The translations under genes and the position numbers were made by a program. A DNA stretch of 64,000 bases from Sialis fuliginosa (lineage: Eukaryota; Arthropoda; Insecta; Megaloptera; Sialidae), in the NCBI GenBank assembly GCA_961205875.1, contig OY540809.1, forward strand, positions 11,110,267-11,174,266, read 5' to 3'. Positions 35,526 to 46,999 of this stretch are shown here, piece by piece. The notes below the pieces were generated by a model. The model searched no databases, was not told the origin of the DNA, and saw only the letters and a program-made list of their open reading frames with translations. How positions within the stretch are numbered: position 1 is the stretch's first letter; each line of letters opens with the position of its first letter.

Positions 35526-36427
35526 TGTATGTAGAAGTCGTGCTACAACATTCAAACATGACCGCCTTGTATTTAATTATGACATCTGACTTATTGTTGA
35601 TTCTTTTAAATAAATACATGTTTCTAATTTGCTTTATTTCTGTTGTAACAATTTATTTATTATTTAATTTTTTTTAAATACATTTTCTTTTACACTAGTG
35701 ATAATTATTACAAATACAAGTATGTTAGATTATATTAGCTGGAAGTTATTTAGATTATTCTATTTTATCTTATATTTGTTTTTTAATTTTCTAAAATATT
35801 TTGAATTTATTTTAATATTGAATTAACAAACAAAAATTGTATACACCTAATACCTACATTGTTAAAATATAAAGTTTAATTTTGTCTACTGTAGTTTATT
35901 TGGAATTAATATATCACATATTATATTCAGATGTTAATGTCATAATAAACTGCATATTTTTACTATCGAATTCGATTCAATATGGGGTTCATTAACCTTA
36001 TTTTGTTCGCGTGCTACTTTTCTCAATTATAAAAGAAATCTTGTTCACGCACACTACACAGATGGGGCAGAAAAAATTCGATTTACTTCATTAGATAGTG
36101 GATGAAAAAAACCGTAGTACTTTCAATATATCGAAACTAAAAATATCTATCAAATATTTTACAGTTACTTGTATTTGATTCTTGACAAGTCTATTAATCA
36201 TGCATATGTTTATCTTTATTCTGAACATAAAATTGCATTGACCTGTTTTTTTTTTATAACCAGTTTGCTACTATTCTTTAATTATGTACATTTGTTAACA
36301 ATTGGTTATTATCACATAAATACTTAATTTTTTATTACTATGCTTATAAAAATCGATTAATTGACATTGTTTTCACAGTTTGCCATTTAGCATTGGGCTT
36401 TATCTATTTTAATTTGTTTATAATATA

Positions 36428-36645
36428 GGACGCTTTTAGGCAATTAGTACACTTATAAAGATGGAGGTATAAGCTATATTTTAAAACAAAGTTTGAATCT
36501 GTAAGATCGCGCCAAGCTGAGTTATTAATTATTCAAATTAATGTTACGTTATCAATTTATCTATTTTAATTTGTTTATAATATAGGAAAGAGGTCGCGAC
36601 GCTCTTAGGCAATTAGTACACTTAAAGATAAAGGTGTAAAGTTAG
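36428..36645 (+). repeat. Diverged two-copy relative of the 160-bp satellite unit
   Basis: Two spaced copies of text like TTAGGCAATTAGTACACTTA followed by AAGATxxAGGTxTAA, with GATCGCGCCAAGCTGAG between them. This matches the order of conserved blocks in the array at 213-1080 but with clear divergence. It shows the array monomer belongs to a dispersed family. Confidence 0.6.
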
Positions 36646-37387
36646 ACTAACTTATTTATTCAAAGTTTTGATATTATTTATTTATATATGAACAACTTAC
36701 ATTTGCCATATATATTGCCTTAGGAAAGTTCTGATTTATATTCGTTTTCTTAGAACCATCATTTTTATATTCTTAATTTAAAGAAAATATTGAATATGAT
36801 GTTTAATAAGTTTCTTGGAAATTGCTGTTTGTTGACTGTTGGTTTTCGTTTTTCCTAAAATTCTGAATTTTCTTCTACATTATTAATATTGTTGATGTCG
36901 AAAGATTGTTGTGAGTACCCACGTAAATTTTAATATTTTCTTTTTACCTTTTTTTATGTACCTACATACTTTCATATATTTATTTATTAAAGAACAAATA
37001 CATTGCTTATATATCATAATTTTGATAATATATGTACCTACCTACATTTTGTTTTTAAAATTGATCTGTATATTACAAAATTTGCTTAATTTTTGTGTTT
37101 CATACCGAAATTAGATATTAGGAACACTTATGGAATAAACTGTGTCTGTTCGTCTGTCTGTCACAGCCTTCTAATTACTGAACCGTTTGACTTAAAAAAC
37201 TGTTTTAAATTGATTCTTTACTTTGCTGAGAATTAAAACCACTTAAACCCATAATTAAATTACAATTGTTGTAAAGTTTGTGGATTAAAAAACTATATGG
37301 TACGGGACACCAGTACACGAGGCTCAATTTGCACTTGACATTTTTTAAGGGAAGAGAAAGGGTACAGTTGGCTTATTAGTTACATTT

Positions 37388-37565
37388 TTAGGGTTCCGTA
37401 GGAAATTAGAAACCTTATGGTTTCGCTCTGTCCGTCCGTCTGTAAGGACCTTTTGATTTTTACCCTTCAGTCATGATATATTTGCTTTTTTAAGTGTTTA
37501 TCAGAGCCCCTCCCTCTCTAATTTCTAAACTATCGATGCTAAAAATCTGAAAAAATTCCAGAATG
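37388..37565 (+). mobile_element. Element family F fragment
   Basis: TTTTTAGGGTTCCGTAGGAA and a CTGTCCGTCCGTCTG run match the left end of 15533-16312. The rest is short and diverged, and stops at the TA-flanked element starting at 37580. Confidence 0.5.
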
Positions 37566-37579
37566 TAGCATTTAATTAG

Positions 37580-38454
37580 TAGGGGAATTGCTCCAACAGT
37601 GGGAATGGTCCAACAGTGGGAAATGACGATATTTTTTTCTGTTGAGGGGTAACACCAAACTTTTGACTTTGACAGGCAACGTCAATTGCTCTTTCCTTTC
37701 TGTATAGTTTCGGAGCAAAAAGACGCATTTGTTGAGTTGTGCCAAACATAGCGTAAAATTTTTTTTCTAAAAACTTTTTCAAGATTTTTTAAAGTGTTTA
37801 TAAAATTTATATTTTTCATCGAAAAATAAAGGTTTATACAGCGTTCGATTCCCTTTTTATAGTTTTTCATTGTAATAAAAATGATTTGTGAAAATAGTGA
37901 ATGGAATTTTTATTTTTTAGTAATTTCAAAATGGCGTCCGTTTCCAACATGCACTTTCGTAATGCACTTTTTTTTCTTCGTAAAGTATTGAAACGTCATT
38001 TTTATTATTGAAAATTGCCATTGGAATACATGTAAATGATTTTGAATGTTTTTTTAGCTGAATTTTCTGTGTTTTCTGTGCGTAATAGTTTCTACACTTT
38101 CGTTCATTGTGACTCTGATTTAGATGTTAAATCAGATGAAAGTGTTGAATAAATCAATAATATTGAATAATTTTTCATAACTAAATGTGTTTTCTTCATT
38201 TTTCCGCTTTTATAATAGTTTTTATTAGGTTTTAGGCCGTATCCCACTGTTGGACCAAAAAAAAGCCAATTTCAAGCTTCTCAGAAAATTGATGATAACT
38301 TTTTTGTTTCCCAAGATATGGCATATCTTTGTCTGGCAAAAGTTAGAAATTGATATGCTCTTTCGAACGGAGTATCAAGCATTAAATTATCTTATCATTT
38401 ATAAAATTTATGGCCATAAAACAAAACCCTTCCACTGTTGGAGCAATTCCCTTA
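37580..38454. mobile_element. TA-flanked inverted-repeat element, about 870 bp
   Basis: Left GGGGAATTGCTCCAACAGTG and right CACTGTTGGAGCAATTCCCT are inverted repeats with TA on both sides, as left by Tc1/mariner-type insertion. A second, inner pair is GGTCCAACAGTGGGAA (about 37606) and TCCCACTGTTGGACC (about 38240). The frames inside are short with no transposase motif. Confidence 0.8.
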
Positions 38455-38699
38455 CTTTAATGAAAGTTATAACGAACACCTTTGGTGATTTATCACGAGG
38501 AAGCACTATGCATTTACTTGGTAGATCTTTTTTTGTTTAATATGGTAGATTATTATTTATAACAAAAATTCGCATAGACAATTCCAATTTAACATTCATA
38601 ACAAATGCACTATTATACATTACTACATAAATATAGTATATTATAATATGTAACGCACAAATGAATATATTTCCAAACAAACGATCAGGTGTGTGCATG

Positions 38700-38755
38700 T
38701 AGATGCGTGTGTGTGTGTGTGTGAACAACACAGTGTGGGTGTGTGGAGGGTGTAG
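38700..38755. repeat. GT-rich microsatellite
   Basis: A (GT)n core at 38708-38722 within a longer GTGTGGGTGTGTGGAGGGTG stretch. The next 120 bases (CGATCGATCGC, GCGTGCGCTTTCGCG) are less AT-rich and could be promoter-like, but no exon signal was found. Confidence 0.7.
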
Positions 38756-39084
38756 TAGGCAAGCAGGCAGCTTCAATGATCGATCGCAAAACCTGCGTGC
38801 GCTTTCGCGTGATGTTCGTTCGTTCATCGGAGTCAGTTCACGAATACAAATCAGTACATACAAATAACTGCATGTTGTATCGTGTATTTATACAAAGTAC
38901 ATATGCCTCGTCTCGTTATTTTAGTTAGTTTATTTATCGATGAGGGGGCGTACATAAAAATTTCAATTTTATCCCGCGGTTTAGCTAGAAATAATAAATA
39001 AATGTAAATGTATGGCTTCTTGTAAAAATATTTGTTAGTTCTTTGATGGAAAACTGTTGGTACCTAATCTTATTGATTCTATAA

Positions 39085-39260
39085 TCTATATATATTATAA
39101 AACGCAACGTCTATCTGTCTGTCCACTTATCCACTTATACGATTTACGTGTTTTTTTTAATTCATAGATATGTTCATAGCTCAGGTTTCAGTATATATTT
39201 TATAACATAAGGAATAAGCAGTGACGATAATAGTAAATCAAGTCGGAAAAAAGTTTGCCG
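39085..39260 (+). repeat. Dispersed repeat family A fragment
   Basis: CGCAACGTCTATCTGTCTGT through GGAATAAGCAGTGACGATAA to GTCGGAAAAAAGTTTGCC. It is followed after 30 bases by a second copy. Confidence 0.65.
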
Positions 39261-39289
39261 CCATACAACATACATACACTCGAGAATCA

Positions 39290-39860
39290 CTTTTTAATTC
39301 ATAAATTTGTTCTTTGTTCAGGTTTTAGTATATTTTTTGTTACGTTAGGTAATATAGGGAATAAGCAGTGACGATAATAGTAAATCAAGTCAGAAAAAAG
39401 TTTGCCGCCATATAATACGTATAAACCGTTAAATATTGAACAATATAATGTAGTTAAGAATTGTATAGAATCAGTGGCGTAGTAAGAAAAATTTTCGGGG
39501 GGGTTTTGATATTCCAAAAAATATGCGAAATTTTTTTGATTGAAAAAGCAAAAATTTTAGTTAATTATGACTTTTATTGACTAAAAAAAAAAAAAAAAAA
39601 ATGTCACACGATTGAAAATTATAATTATTATATGATCAAAAAAAAAAAAAAAAGGTCATTTACTTCAACATTTTTATATTTATTTCGCATACATTAAAAA
39701 TTTCGGGGGGGGGGGGGGGGGTTATTGCCACAAAATTTCCAAATTGTTATACTAATTTTCGACCCCATAACCCCCCCCGTCCCTACGCCACTGTGTAGAA
39801 TAAAAAGATTTAAAATAATTTAACTGTATTTTTCAAAAATACTAAACGTAGTCCACGCGA
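39290..39860 (+). repeat. Dispersed repeat family A copy split by a hAT-like element
   Basis: Left part to 39471, right part from 39802 (AAAAAGATTTAAAATAATTT) to about 39860. The element at 39472-39793 separates them. Confidence 0.7.
39472..39793. mobile_element. hAT-like element inserted in a family A repeat
   Basis: Left CAGTGGCGTAGTAAG, right CCGTCCCTACGCCACTG; flanking octamers TATAGAAT and TGTAGAAT. The text on both sides joins into a family A repeat seen uninterrupted at 34165-34435, which proves the insertion. Runs of G (about 39705-39721) and A are prominent inside. Confidence 0.9.
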
Positions 39861-39869
39861 GCTAAACCG

Positions 39870-40195
39870 AGTTGAGATTGACTTGAATTCCGACGAGACC
39901 GTCAGAAATTTTGACGAGCCTCGATTATAAAAAGTGATAAATAATTATCAGACAATTAGGTACTGTTTCATGTTAATCTTTACATGAATTATTAAAGCAA
40001 AATGTATAAGATTTATTTTTCAATTACATATAATTATAAACATTAAATGAAAAAAATATTTATTTATTTAAAAAATTCCTTGAGTCTGATATTTATTGTC
40101 TCGGTCAGGTGTACGAGACGAGACCGGTTTAATTTTGGTTTTAAAACCAAGTCGATACAAGATTTACCTGACTCTCGCCTCGTGTGCAGCCCTAG
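39870..40195. repeat. GACGAGAC-rich segment with a hAT-like right end
   Basis: Contains CGACGAGACC, ACGAGACGAGACC and ends CCTCGTGTGCAGCCCTA, whose complement TAGGGCTGCACACGAGG looks like a hAT-type terminus. The left end is not resolved. A related GACGAGAC-rich stretch lies at 58020-58330. Confidence 0.45.
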
Positions 40196-40411
40196 TAATG
40201 AAATTAACTTATTTAAGTTTAAATTTCTGAACCAACTGATTCTAATATAATATATTTCAATACTAAATGTATCAGACGATGTTTTGTGATACTCTATACC
40301 TTTGAAGCCGAATTAAGATAAACTTGAATATTATGTTCCTTGCAAAAAGCTAAATTCATCCTGACTTGGTAATAGTTGCACACATATCAAGGATGGTTTT
40401 TATACAGGAAT

Positions 40412-41125
40412 TAGAGCTGGGCGCGTGAGTAATTTTTGCTCACGATCACGCACGCTCACGAGAGAAAAATTTTTAGTCACGCCCGCTCACTCACGGTTAC
40501 AAAAAAAAGTATTCACGATCACGCACGCTCACGAATACTATTTTTTTACTCACGCCCGATCACGCACGACGGGTCACGCGCGTGACCCAATTTAATGTAA
40601 TTGTTGTAAATTAAATTTTGAAATGATGAAAATTAATGTTTTTACGTGCAATATATTGTGTATATTTTATATTCATATTATTTCTTCTAAACTGCATTCT
40701 AGTAAAAGAAATTACAAACAAAACAATAAGAAAATAAAGCTACAATGCATTTTAAAATCTTTTTTTGGTGTTCTGATATAGTTGGCAATACTGACCATGT
40801 GAAAGTGCTTCCTAAAATAACATTTATTTTTCATACTATATGTTTTAATGTCAAAATTCATTTTAAAACAGTATTATATTTATGCCTTATTAGTTCAGAT
40901 ATTAAAAAAAAGATCAAATAAGTTTATAAAAAAATTATCTTCAAAATATACTCACGAACTCACGGACGAGAAAAATGTACTCACGCACGGTCACGCCTGA
41001 TTGTTTTAATTTGACTCACGACCACGCCCGCTCACGATTCAATATTTGAAAATCGCTCACGTCACGTTGGGTCACAGCCGTGACCCAACGTGACCCGAAA
41101 AATTCACGGCCCGCGCCCAGCTCTA
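40412..41125. mobile_element. hAT-like element packed with CTCACG motifs
   Basis: Left TAGAGCTGGGCGCG and right CGCGCCCAGCTCTA are exact 14-bp inverted repeats; ACAGGAAT flanks both sides exactly (40404-40411 and 41126-41133). 714 bp. The first 170 and last 170 bases carry about 20 TCACG units, mostly as GCTCACG or ATCACGC, while the 350-base middle has none. Confidence 0.92.
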
Positions 41126-41155
41126 ACAGGAATACTAAAGTTACTTCATAGAGTA

Positions 41156-41337
41156 TACTACTGGTAAAACGGAGAAACTGTGGTTTCTTAGTCACTTAAA
41201 CTAAAATTATATACCTTAACCACAATAAAACGATATCACTCGACACGTGTTTCGACTTCACAAGAAGTCCTCATCAGGAGCCTAACAACTGTTAGGCTCC
41301 TGATTATGGTTATGATGTATAATTTTAGTTTAAGTTC
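41156..41337 (-). repeat. Self-complementary repeat with hammerhead ribozyme-like core, copy 1
   Basis: ACTTAAACTAAAATTATA (about 41196) and TATAATTTTAGTTTAAGT (about 41318) form outer arms. Minus-strand text between holds CTGATGA (41271-41277), a GACTTC-TTGT-GAAGTC hairpin and GAAA (41250-41253), then CACGTGTC. A second copy lies at 42793-42960. Confidence 0.65.
41236..41283 (-). ncRNA. Hammerhead ribozyme-like motif, type I layout
   Basis: In order on the minus strand: GGCTC, CTGATGA, stem II GGACTTC with loop TTGT and GAAGTC, GAAA, a very short self-complementary stem III (CACGTG), TC as the possible cleavage dinucleotide after 41242, and GAG pairing back to CTC for stem I. All core bases known for hammerheads are present. 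Such short-stem-III hammerheads are known in Penelope-like and related retroelements and are thought to work as dimers. Activity is not shown by sequence. Confidence 0.5.
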
Positions 41338-41340
41338 ATA

Positions 41341-41821
41341 GAGTATGTTTACACAGCGCCGTTATTCCGGTTTTACTGTAACTGGTGTAGTAAAACCGGG
41401 TTTTAAAAATGCGTGTAGATGGCACATACACCCGACATAACTAATAGAGATGGAATAAAAACGCGGTTAAACTGCATGAACATAGTTATATCTATTTAGC
41501 CAACCTCAAAAATATAAGTATCTACGGAGTATAGGGATTTCATCGTAATGCATTTCGCAAATACATTTGAAAAAGCCTCTTCAGTTAAAATATGGTTAAA
41601 ACACCTGAGACGAAGAGACGGAAAACACAAGAAATTGTGATTCGTGGGACGTAAAGGGGTTTTCTTGTTGGTGCGCCACCGAACTTATAGCATATATCAA
41701 ATCGGAATTATAATCCCAGCTAACGTTATTTATTCTCGTATATGTAAACAGCACCTCACAAAACGCTTTTACTACATCAGTTACAGTAAAACCTGAACAA
41801 CAGCGCTGTGTAAACCTACTC
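41341..41821 (+). mobile_element. MITE family B, best-preserved copy
   Basis: Left end GAGTATGTTTACACAGCG and right end CGCTGTGTAAACCTACTC form inverted repeats, followed inward by CCGGTTTTACTGTAAC and GTTACAGTAAAACC. Total length about 480 bp. CATA occurs on both edges but the duplication length is unsure. No coding capacity; the minus-strand frame in it is a by-product. Confidence 0.8.
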
Positions 41822-42050
41822 ATAGAATCAAACCTATCACAAAATTCATTCTGTACTCACAGAGGCACGTAAAAAATGCCGAATATATTCCGTCAATTGA
41901 TATTATATATTTGGTTATATTATTGGTTGAATTTTTTTATGTATTTGCGCTGCACACGAGACAAGATGAGGGAAGTCTTGAATTTTAGTATAAAATATTT
42001 TGGTTTACAAATATCTGTATATAATTATTAGTAATAATAATAATTAGAGG

Positions 42051-42442
42051 CAGGGTGTCCACTTTCTGGAAAGTCAAGGAAAGTCAGGGAAGCCTAAAGT
42101 GGTCAGGGAAAGTCAGGGCATTTATTAATTTTTTTTTAAAAGTCAGGGAATTTATTATAAATTCTGAGAAGTCAGGTATTTTTCCAAGGCAGTTATACTT
42201 ATGTACTTATTACTAATTTTGATTTTAATGACCTTTTTTTTGCTTCTCAACTTCAATTTTACACTTATTATTCATTTAAAGAAGTGTATAAATTTAAGTT
42301 CACGAGCAAAAAAAAGGTCTTCAAATTTTATTTTTGCCCCGAGACCCCCAAGCCTCTAGTAGTTAGGGAATTTAGAATTTGTGGTCAGGGAAAGTCAGGG
42401 AAATGTCAGGGAATTTTATTTTCAAAACCAGTGGACACTCTG
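42051..42442. mobile_element. hAT-like element rich in GTCAGGGAA units
   Basis: Left CAGGGTGTCCAC and right GTGGACACTCTG are imperfect inverted repeats. Inside are at least seven GTCAGGGAA or GTCAAGGAA units, clustered at both ends. No clear 8-bp duplication remains. Confidence 0.75.
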
Positions 42443-42604
42443 GAGGTGTACCGGAATTCACGTCTAACGTCACTACTATTATATTTTAAATATAAATACA
42501 TAGATTATTATCTTAATTTAATACAACATTATGTTATATGGCATAATTTTTTTCTTCGACTGTTTTTACAGTATAAAAGTCATTAATCAAAGAATTCATT
42601 AATC

Positions 42605-42652
42605 TTACAAAACAAATAATAGTAATAATAATAATAATAATAATAATATAAG
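42605..42652. repeat. (AAT)n microsatellite
   Basis: About 14 tandem AAT units with one early interruption. Confidence 0.9.
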
Positions 42653-42792
42653 GATATATGGACATAGTATGGTGAAAACAAATATGTTAAGATTGCACAT
42701 TTTCAAAGAACTCATTTAGACTGTAGTGACATTTGCTTATTAGGTACATATTCTTTTAAAGTGTTTTTGAGTTTTGCAACAGACGATATGTT

Positions 42793-42960
42793 ATACTACT
42801 GGAAAAATGGAGAAACTGTAGTTTCTTAGTCACTTAAATTAAAAATATGCACCTTAACTACAATAAAACAATGTCACTCCACACGTGTTTCGATTTCACA
42901 AGAAATCCTCATCAGGACCCTAACCGTTCCAGACATATGCATATTTTTAGTTTAAGTGAG
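42793..42960 (-). repeat. Repeat with hammerhead-like core, copy 2 (compensated stem)
   Basis: The same unit as 41156-41337. Stem II is GATTTC with GAAATC, where copy 1 has GACTTC with GAAGTC: both sides changed together. CTGATGA and GAAA are kept. After CACGTGT the next base is G, not C, so this copy would lack a normal cleavage site. Confidence 0.6.
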
Positions 42961-43649
42961 ATCTGTTATAGATTTTGGAATTTTATTGAATATTTTAATT
43001 ATAACAACTTTGCGATGTGATATTTTTATGTTTTTGACAATATTTGTAAAATATTGTGTATTTACAATAATCTTTTATGTTAGTATAACTTTTTTAACTT
43101 CGATATAGTTTATATTTTATCACGCAATTTTTTTTATTTTATGAGCGAATATGTCAATAAATTTTACATTTTCGCATCAGTAGATACGTAAATGTCCCAC
43201 TTAAAACATAATATATGATTTCCTTTCTATACATAAATTCTCAATGTTTCAAACGGTTCCATTTTTATTATATAACCAAATTCATAAAGAATATAATAGA
43301 CAACTGCTCTGCACAAAAGCTTATCTTGAATTTTAATATAAAATGTTTGTTTAAATAAATACACTTGTAAATTTCACTTCGTCTTAAAATAATCAAATTA
43401 TGTAGCAGAACAATGACAACTTGAAATTATTTTTATTATTAAAAATTTTATCTGAGTCTGTTCTTTGTCAGATGAAAATATTGAGTGTAACGGATAAATT
43501 CCATTACAAAAAATTGTTTTCACTATTTTACAATATCATTATTTTATTATTTTATTTTTCCGTACTTACTCCATTATAATTGCACGTATTAACCGATAGA
43601 AATTCACACGCGATTTTCGGCCTTATGGCCAATTATTCAATGTACAATG

Positions 43650-44060
43650 AGTGTTACAAGTCGAGGTACGCGCGAGAACATGCCGGCGCAGGAGGCAGAT
43701 ATACGATAGTATACGTGCATAGGCGGACGCTACGAAAACAATAAAGGAACGGTGAAATCTAATTGTTGGATCCAGGAGGAAAATACGAGCCAAGATTGGA
43801 GGTCCATCTCGGCTCACTTCGTAGAAGGAGAGTTCATCCGAAGAGATCCATACGACGGGGAGTGGAGGTCCAGCCCCGCCGGACATAAAGGAGCAAAGTG
43901 GAAAACCGTCTTCCGAAATTGTACCAATTTATTTTTATAAAATTTTAACCGCCGTGCACCGCTGCGAAATAGTTCGGTTACGCCCCAGTGCATTGTTGTG
44001 TACAAAGACAGTACAGTAGTTAACAGTGGGTGCTATGTTAAATTATCGTTAAAAGTGTCG
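43650..44060. other. G/C-richer segment of unknown origin
   Basis: About 400 bases with overlapping open frames on both strands and no splice-supported exon. It could be an old retroelement remnant or an untranslated exon. Nothing decides between these. Confidence 0.25.
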
Positions 44061-44884
44061 TCCTGGTGTAGATATAAGAATTAGTATATTAGTATATTAA
44101 CCTGTGTACTTGTATATTTTATCATATTTATAATTATTTTGATAATTATTTATTTATTACCACCTTTTCTTTCTGCGGTGTACAATTATTTTTAGGAACC
44201 CTTGGTGTGGCCACAGCAGGAGGACAATAGTACACAGGTATGATTATTATGAATATATATTATATTACCTAGCAATATACACGACATTTTTTTTTTCATT
44301 TTTTTATTTAATATCGACACAACACAAATTTTGATCCTATTTTTTTGTTCTAATACACCACTGTATTATTGCTACTTGTTGTGTATTTAATTACTTTATT
44401 TTCCATAATAATAATTGTTACGAGTAATACTATCGTCTATGATTCGCCCATATATATTAAAAACTTTATTCCTCCTGCAGATATCAAGGAAATCAAGCGT
44501 TAAGGAGTTTTGTGGTACCTCCGCGAAAAGACCACGTGGCGCCCAAACTAAATTTTATAATTTTTCTTTTTTTTTTTCTACAAGTATAATTATTACCTTG
44601 TTTATTGTTTTTTTTTTACCCACCCCGTCTCCACTGAGCGAGGCAGCGGCACCATATTCTTGTGGCGACCATTTTGTCGTCACATGAGGCTAAGATATAT
44701 CCTGTAAACATTAAACAAAGAAGAATGGCAAAATAAACAATGGGCCATCTTTATGGTACTTAGTTTTAATGAAAAATATTTTTTTCGTTAGTTTGTATAC
44801 GTTTTTATTAAAATATCTTAATCGGAATTTATTTAGTTAAGTTGGTAATATTCTATTAAAAGTTTATGTTTGATTATACAACAT

Positions 44885-45430
44885 AGAGTACGTTTACACA
44901 GTGCCGTCATTCCGGTTTTACTGTAACCGATGTAATAAAACCGGATGTAAAAGTTCGTGTAGATGACACATTACATCTGACATAACTAATCAGGTTTAAT
45001 TATGCTATTCCTCTTGGTCTATAGGCATAGCAAAACTAAACCGGAGCAGGAATAAAAACGCGTGTAAACTGCATGGACATTGTTATACCTATTTGGTCAA
45101 CCCCAAAAAATATAAGTATCTACGGAATGTAGGGATTTAATCGTAATGCAATTCGCATTAGTTTTTGAAAAATTGTCGTCAGTTAAAATATGGTTAAAAT
45201 ACCTAAGACGAAGAGATTGAAAACAAAAGAAAACATGATTCGTGGAACGTAGAGGAGCCATGTTTTTTTGGGATTTCTCGTTGGTACGCCATCGAACTTA
45301 TAGCGTATATCAAATCGGAATTATAATTCCAGCTGACATTACTTATTCTCGTATGTGTAAACAGCATCGTTTATACAACGGTTTAACTACATCGGGTATA
45401 GTAAACCCGGAACAACAGCGGCTTACAATC
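44885..45430 (+). mobile_element. MITE family B, third copy with a degraded right end
   Basis: The left end AGAGTACGTTTACACAGTGC and CCGGTTTTACTGTAACCG match 41341-41821. The right side keeps ACTACATCGGGTATAGTAAA and AACAACAGCGGC but the terminal TGTGTAAAC is lost. Confidence 0.7.
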
Positions 45431-45837
45431 TGCGGGGCATTAAATATGCGTTGTAATAAAAATCAGCGATCTAAAAGCAGTGGTGACAAGTGTACATCAT
45501 AAAATACATAGCATTTACCTAATTATATATTTATTACCACTGATCTAAAGTTCCGAGTAAATTCATAACGATTTTACACCTCGCGGTTTTCGTTCTACAG
45601 TAAATTCTTTATTATACCCGATATTAAACTAGCTGTAATGCCATCAAATCGATATAAATACTATTAAGATTGTGTGGAAGGAAGCTACAAAATAATAGAG
45701 TATGTGTTGTGTCAATTTGTGATTTAAATGAAATTTTTCGTCGGCTTGTGTCGTATTTTTCTTTATTACTTATTCCTCTAGCGTGAAGTTACACATATCC
45801 TTAATTACTCGAGTGATCAGAAAGTTTCATCTAAATC

Positions 45838-45920
45838 AGTGGTCTAAAACACGCGGCCCATGGGCCACATGCGGGCCTGTAAAATACTAGAATCCGGCCC
45901 GCGGTCCAAAACGTGTAGTT
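45838..45920 (+). mobile_element. Possible left end of a hAT-like element
   Basis: CAGTGGTCTAAAACACGCGG followed by CCCATGGGCC and CGGCCCGCGG resembles hAT-type termini. No matching right end or target duplication was found, so it may be truncated. Confidence 0.4.
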
Positions 45921-46779
45921 AATTTTATTTAAAAAATAAAATGGAATTAAACAAATATATAAAATACATTTTAAAACATTGGAGAGAATAAAATATACAT
46001 AAATAGTTTTTCCCAAAATAAAATATGCCTACAAAGTAAAAAATATCAGTTATCTATTTGTAAATTTTGTTCAAGCATTTTACCATATAATACCTACCGA
46101 AAATTATGGTTCTTTTTTGTCAGTTTTTTTAAATTTTTTTAAGAAAATATAAATCAGTTATTTTCGAATATGCCTACATAAAATACCTATTTGCTCGCAA
46201 AATTTTTATTTTTTTTGGGAAGATCATTTTTTGAAGGAGATGAGGGCTGTAGCTACGGCCCAAAGAATATGAATTTTTATGCGTTTGGTACCACTATCTA
46301 AATCATATAAATTCATTTGCACTGAATTTTTATAGAGTCGAATTTTTTGTTTGCCAAACTTTTGAACCAAAAATAATTTATTCTAAATACTAGACTAAGG
46401 GAGGTTGGGGTCCATGCCAGAATGTTACTTATACCCTCTATCTCCATACTCTATTTATAATATATACAAAAAAAATGGGGTAAAAGAAAATATTTTTATT
46501 TTATTTTCATTGTACCAATTTTTTTATATTCCGTACAGTGCGTACAGGGTCCCTTAGCACTTAGGGTCCGGGCGGACCACCCCTCGCAGCTACTGTCTAG
46601 ATAACAATTGTCTGCATGTCTGAAATATGATAATACATTCCTTAATTTATGTCCATTAATAAAAAAAAACCTAAAAACTTGTTTTGTTTTTTTTTTTGTT
46701 AAAAAACTTGAACACTTGAAAGTTTTGAATATTCTTTGTGTCTATCTGATACTCCCATCCTTGATTGTCCGCACGTACA

Positions 46780-46990
46780 GTACAAAACAAACCGAACACA
46801 ACGGGGAGGGTAAAAATCCCGTGAACCCGATCGCGCCCCCGTTAGAGAGAGATCCGTCGCGAGCGAGACAGACGGTGAGTAGATCACGACGCCGACTCGG
46901 GACGCCTCAGTCCGGCGCCGACCGCCGTCTGTGACGTCATCGGGAGGTATCCGCGCATCGCCTCTGTCGTCGTCATCGGGCTGCTCCTTA
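46780..46990 (+). promoter_or_regulatory. G/C-rich, CpG-rich promoter-like segment with a donor and a CRE
   Basis: About 200 bases stand out from the AT-rich flanks by G/C and CpG content. They contain GAGACAGACG followed by GTGAGTAG (donor-like, about 46874) and a full TGACGTCA cAMP-response-type palindrome near 46933-46940. Overlapping frames on both strands are probably composition effects. It could be a promoter with an untranslated first exon on the plus strand. Confidence 0.35.
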
Positions 46991-46999
46991 TTCACAACA

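Noticed and set aside
38537-38863. Minus-strand frame of 108 codons with His/Thr-rich repeats
   Set aside because: The repeats come from the GT microsatellite, and the frame has no other coding signal.
43623-44005. Overlapping frames on both strands in the G/C-richer segment
   Set aside because: Three frames are open together, which points to composition. No motif or splice site singles one out.
44190-44700. Possible short exons (44196-44237 and from 44481) and a TGGCGCCCAAAC tract resembling a tRNA-Lys primer site
   Set aside because: The exon pair lacks a believable downstream donor. The tract has no long terminal repeats or coding sequence around it, so no retroelement can be supported.
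46240-46595. GGGCTGTAGCTACGGCCC and GGTCCGGGCGGACC patches as ends of one element with the CAGTGG end at 45838
   Set aside because: The ends do not pair and the flanking octamers differ, so they cannot be joined into one element.
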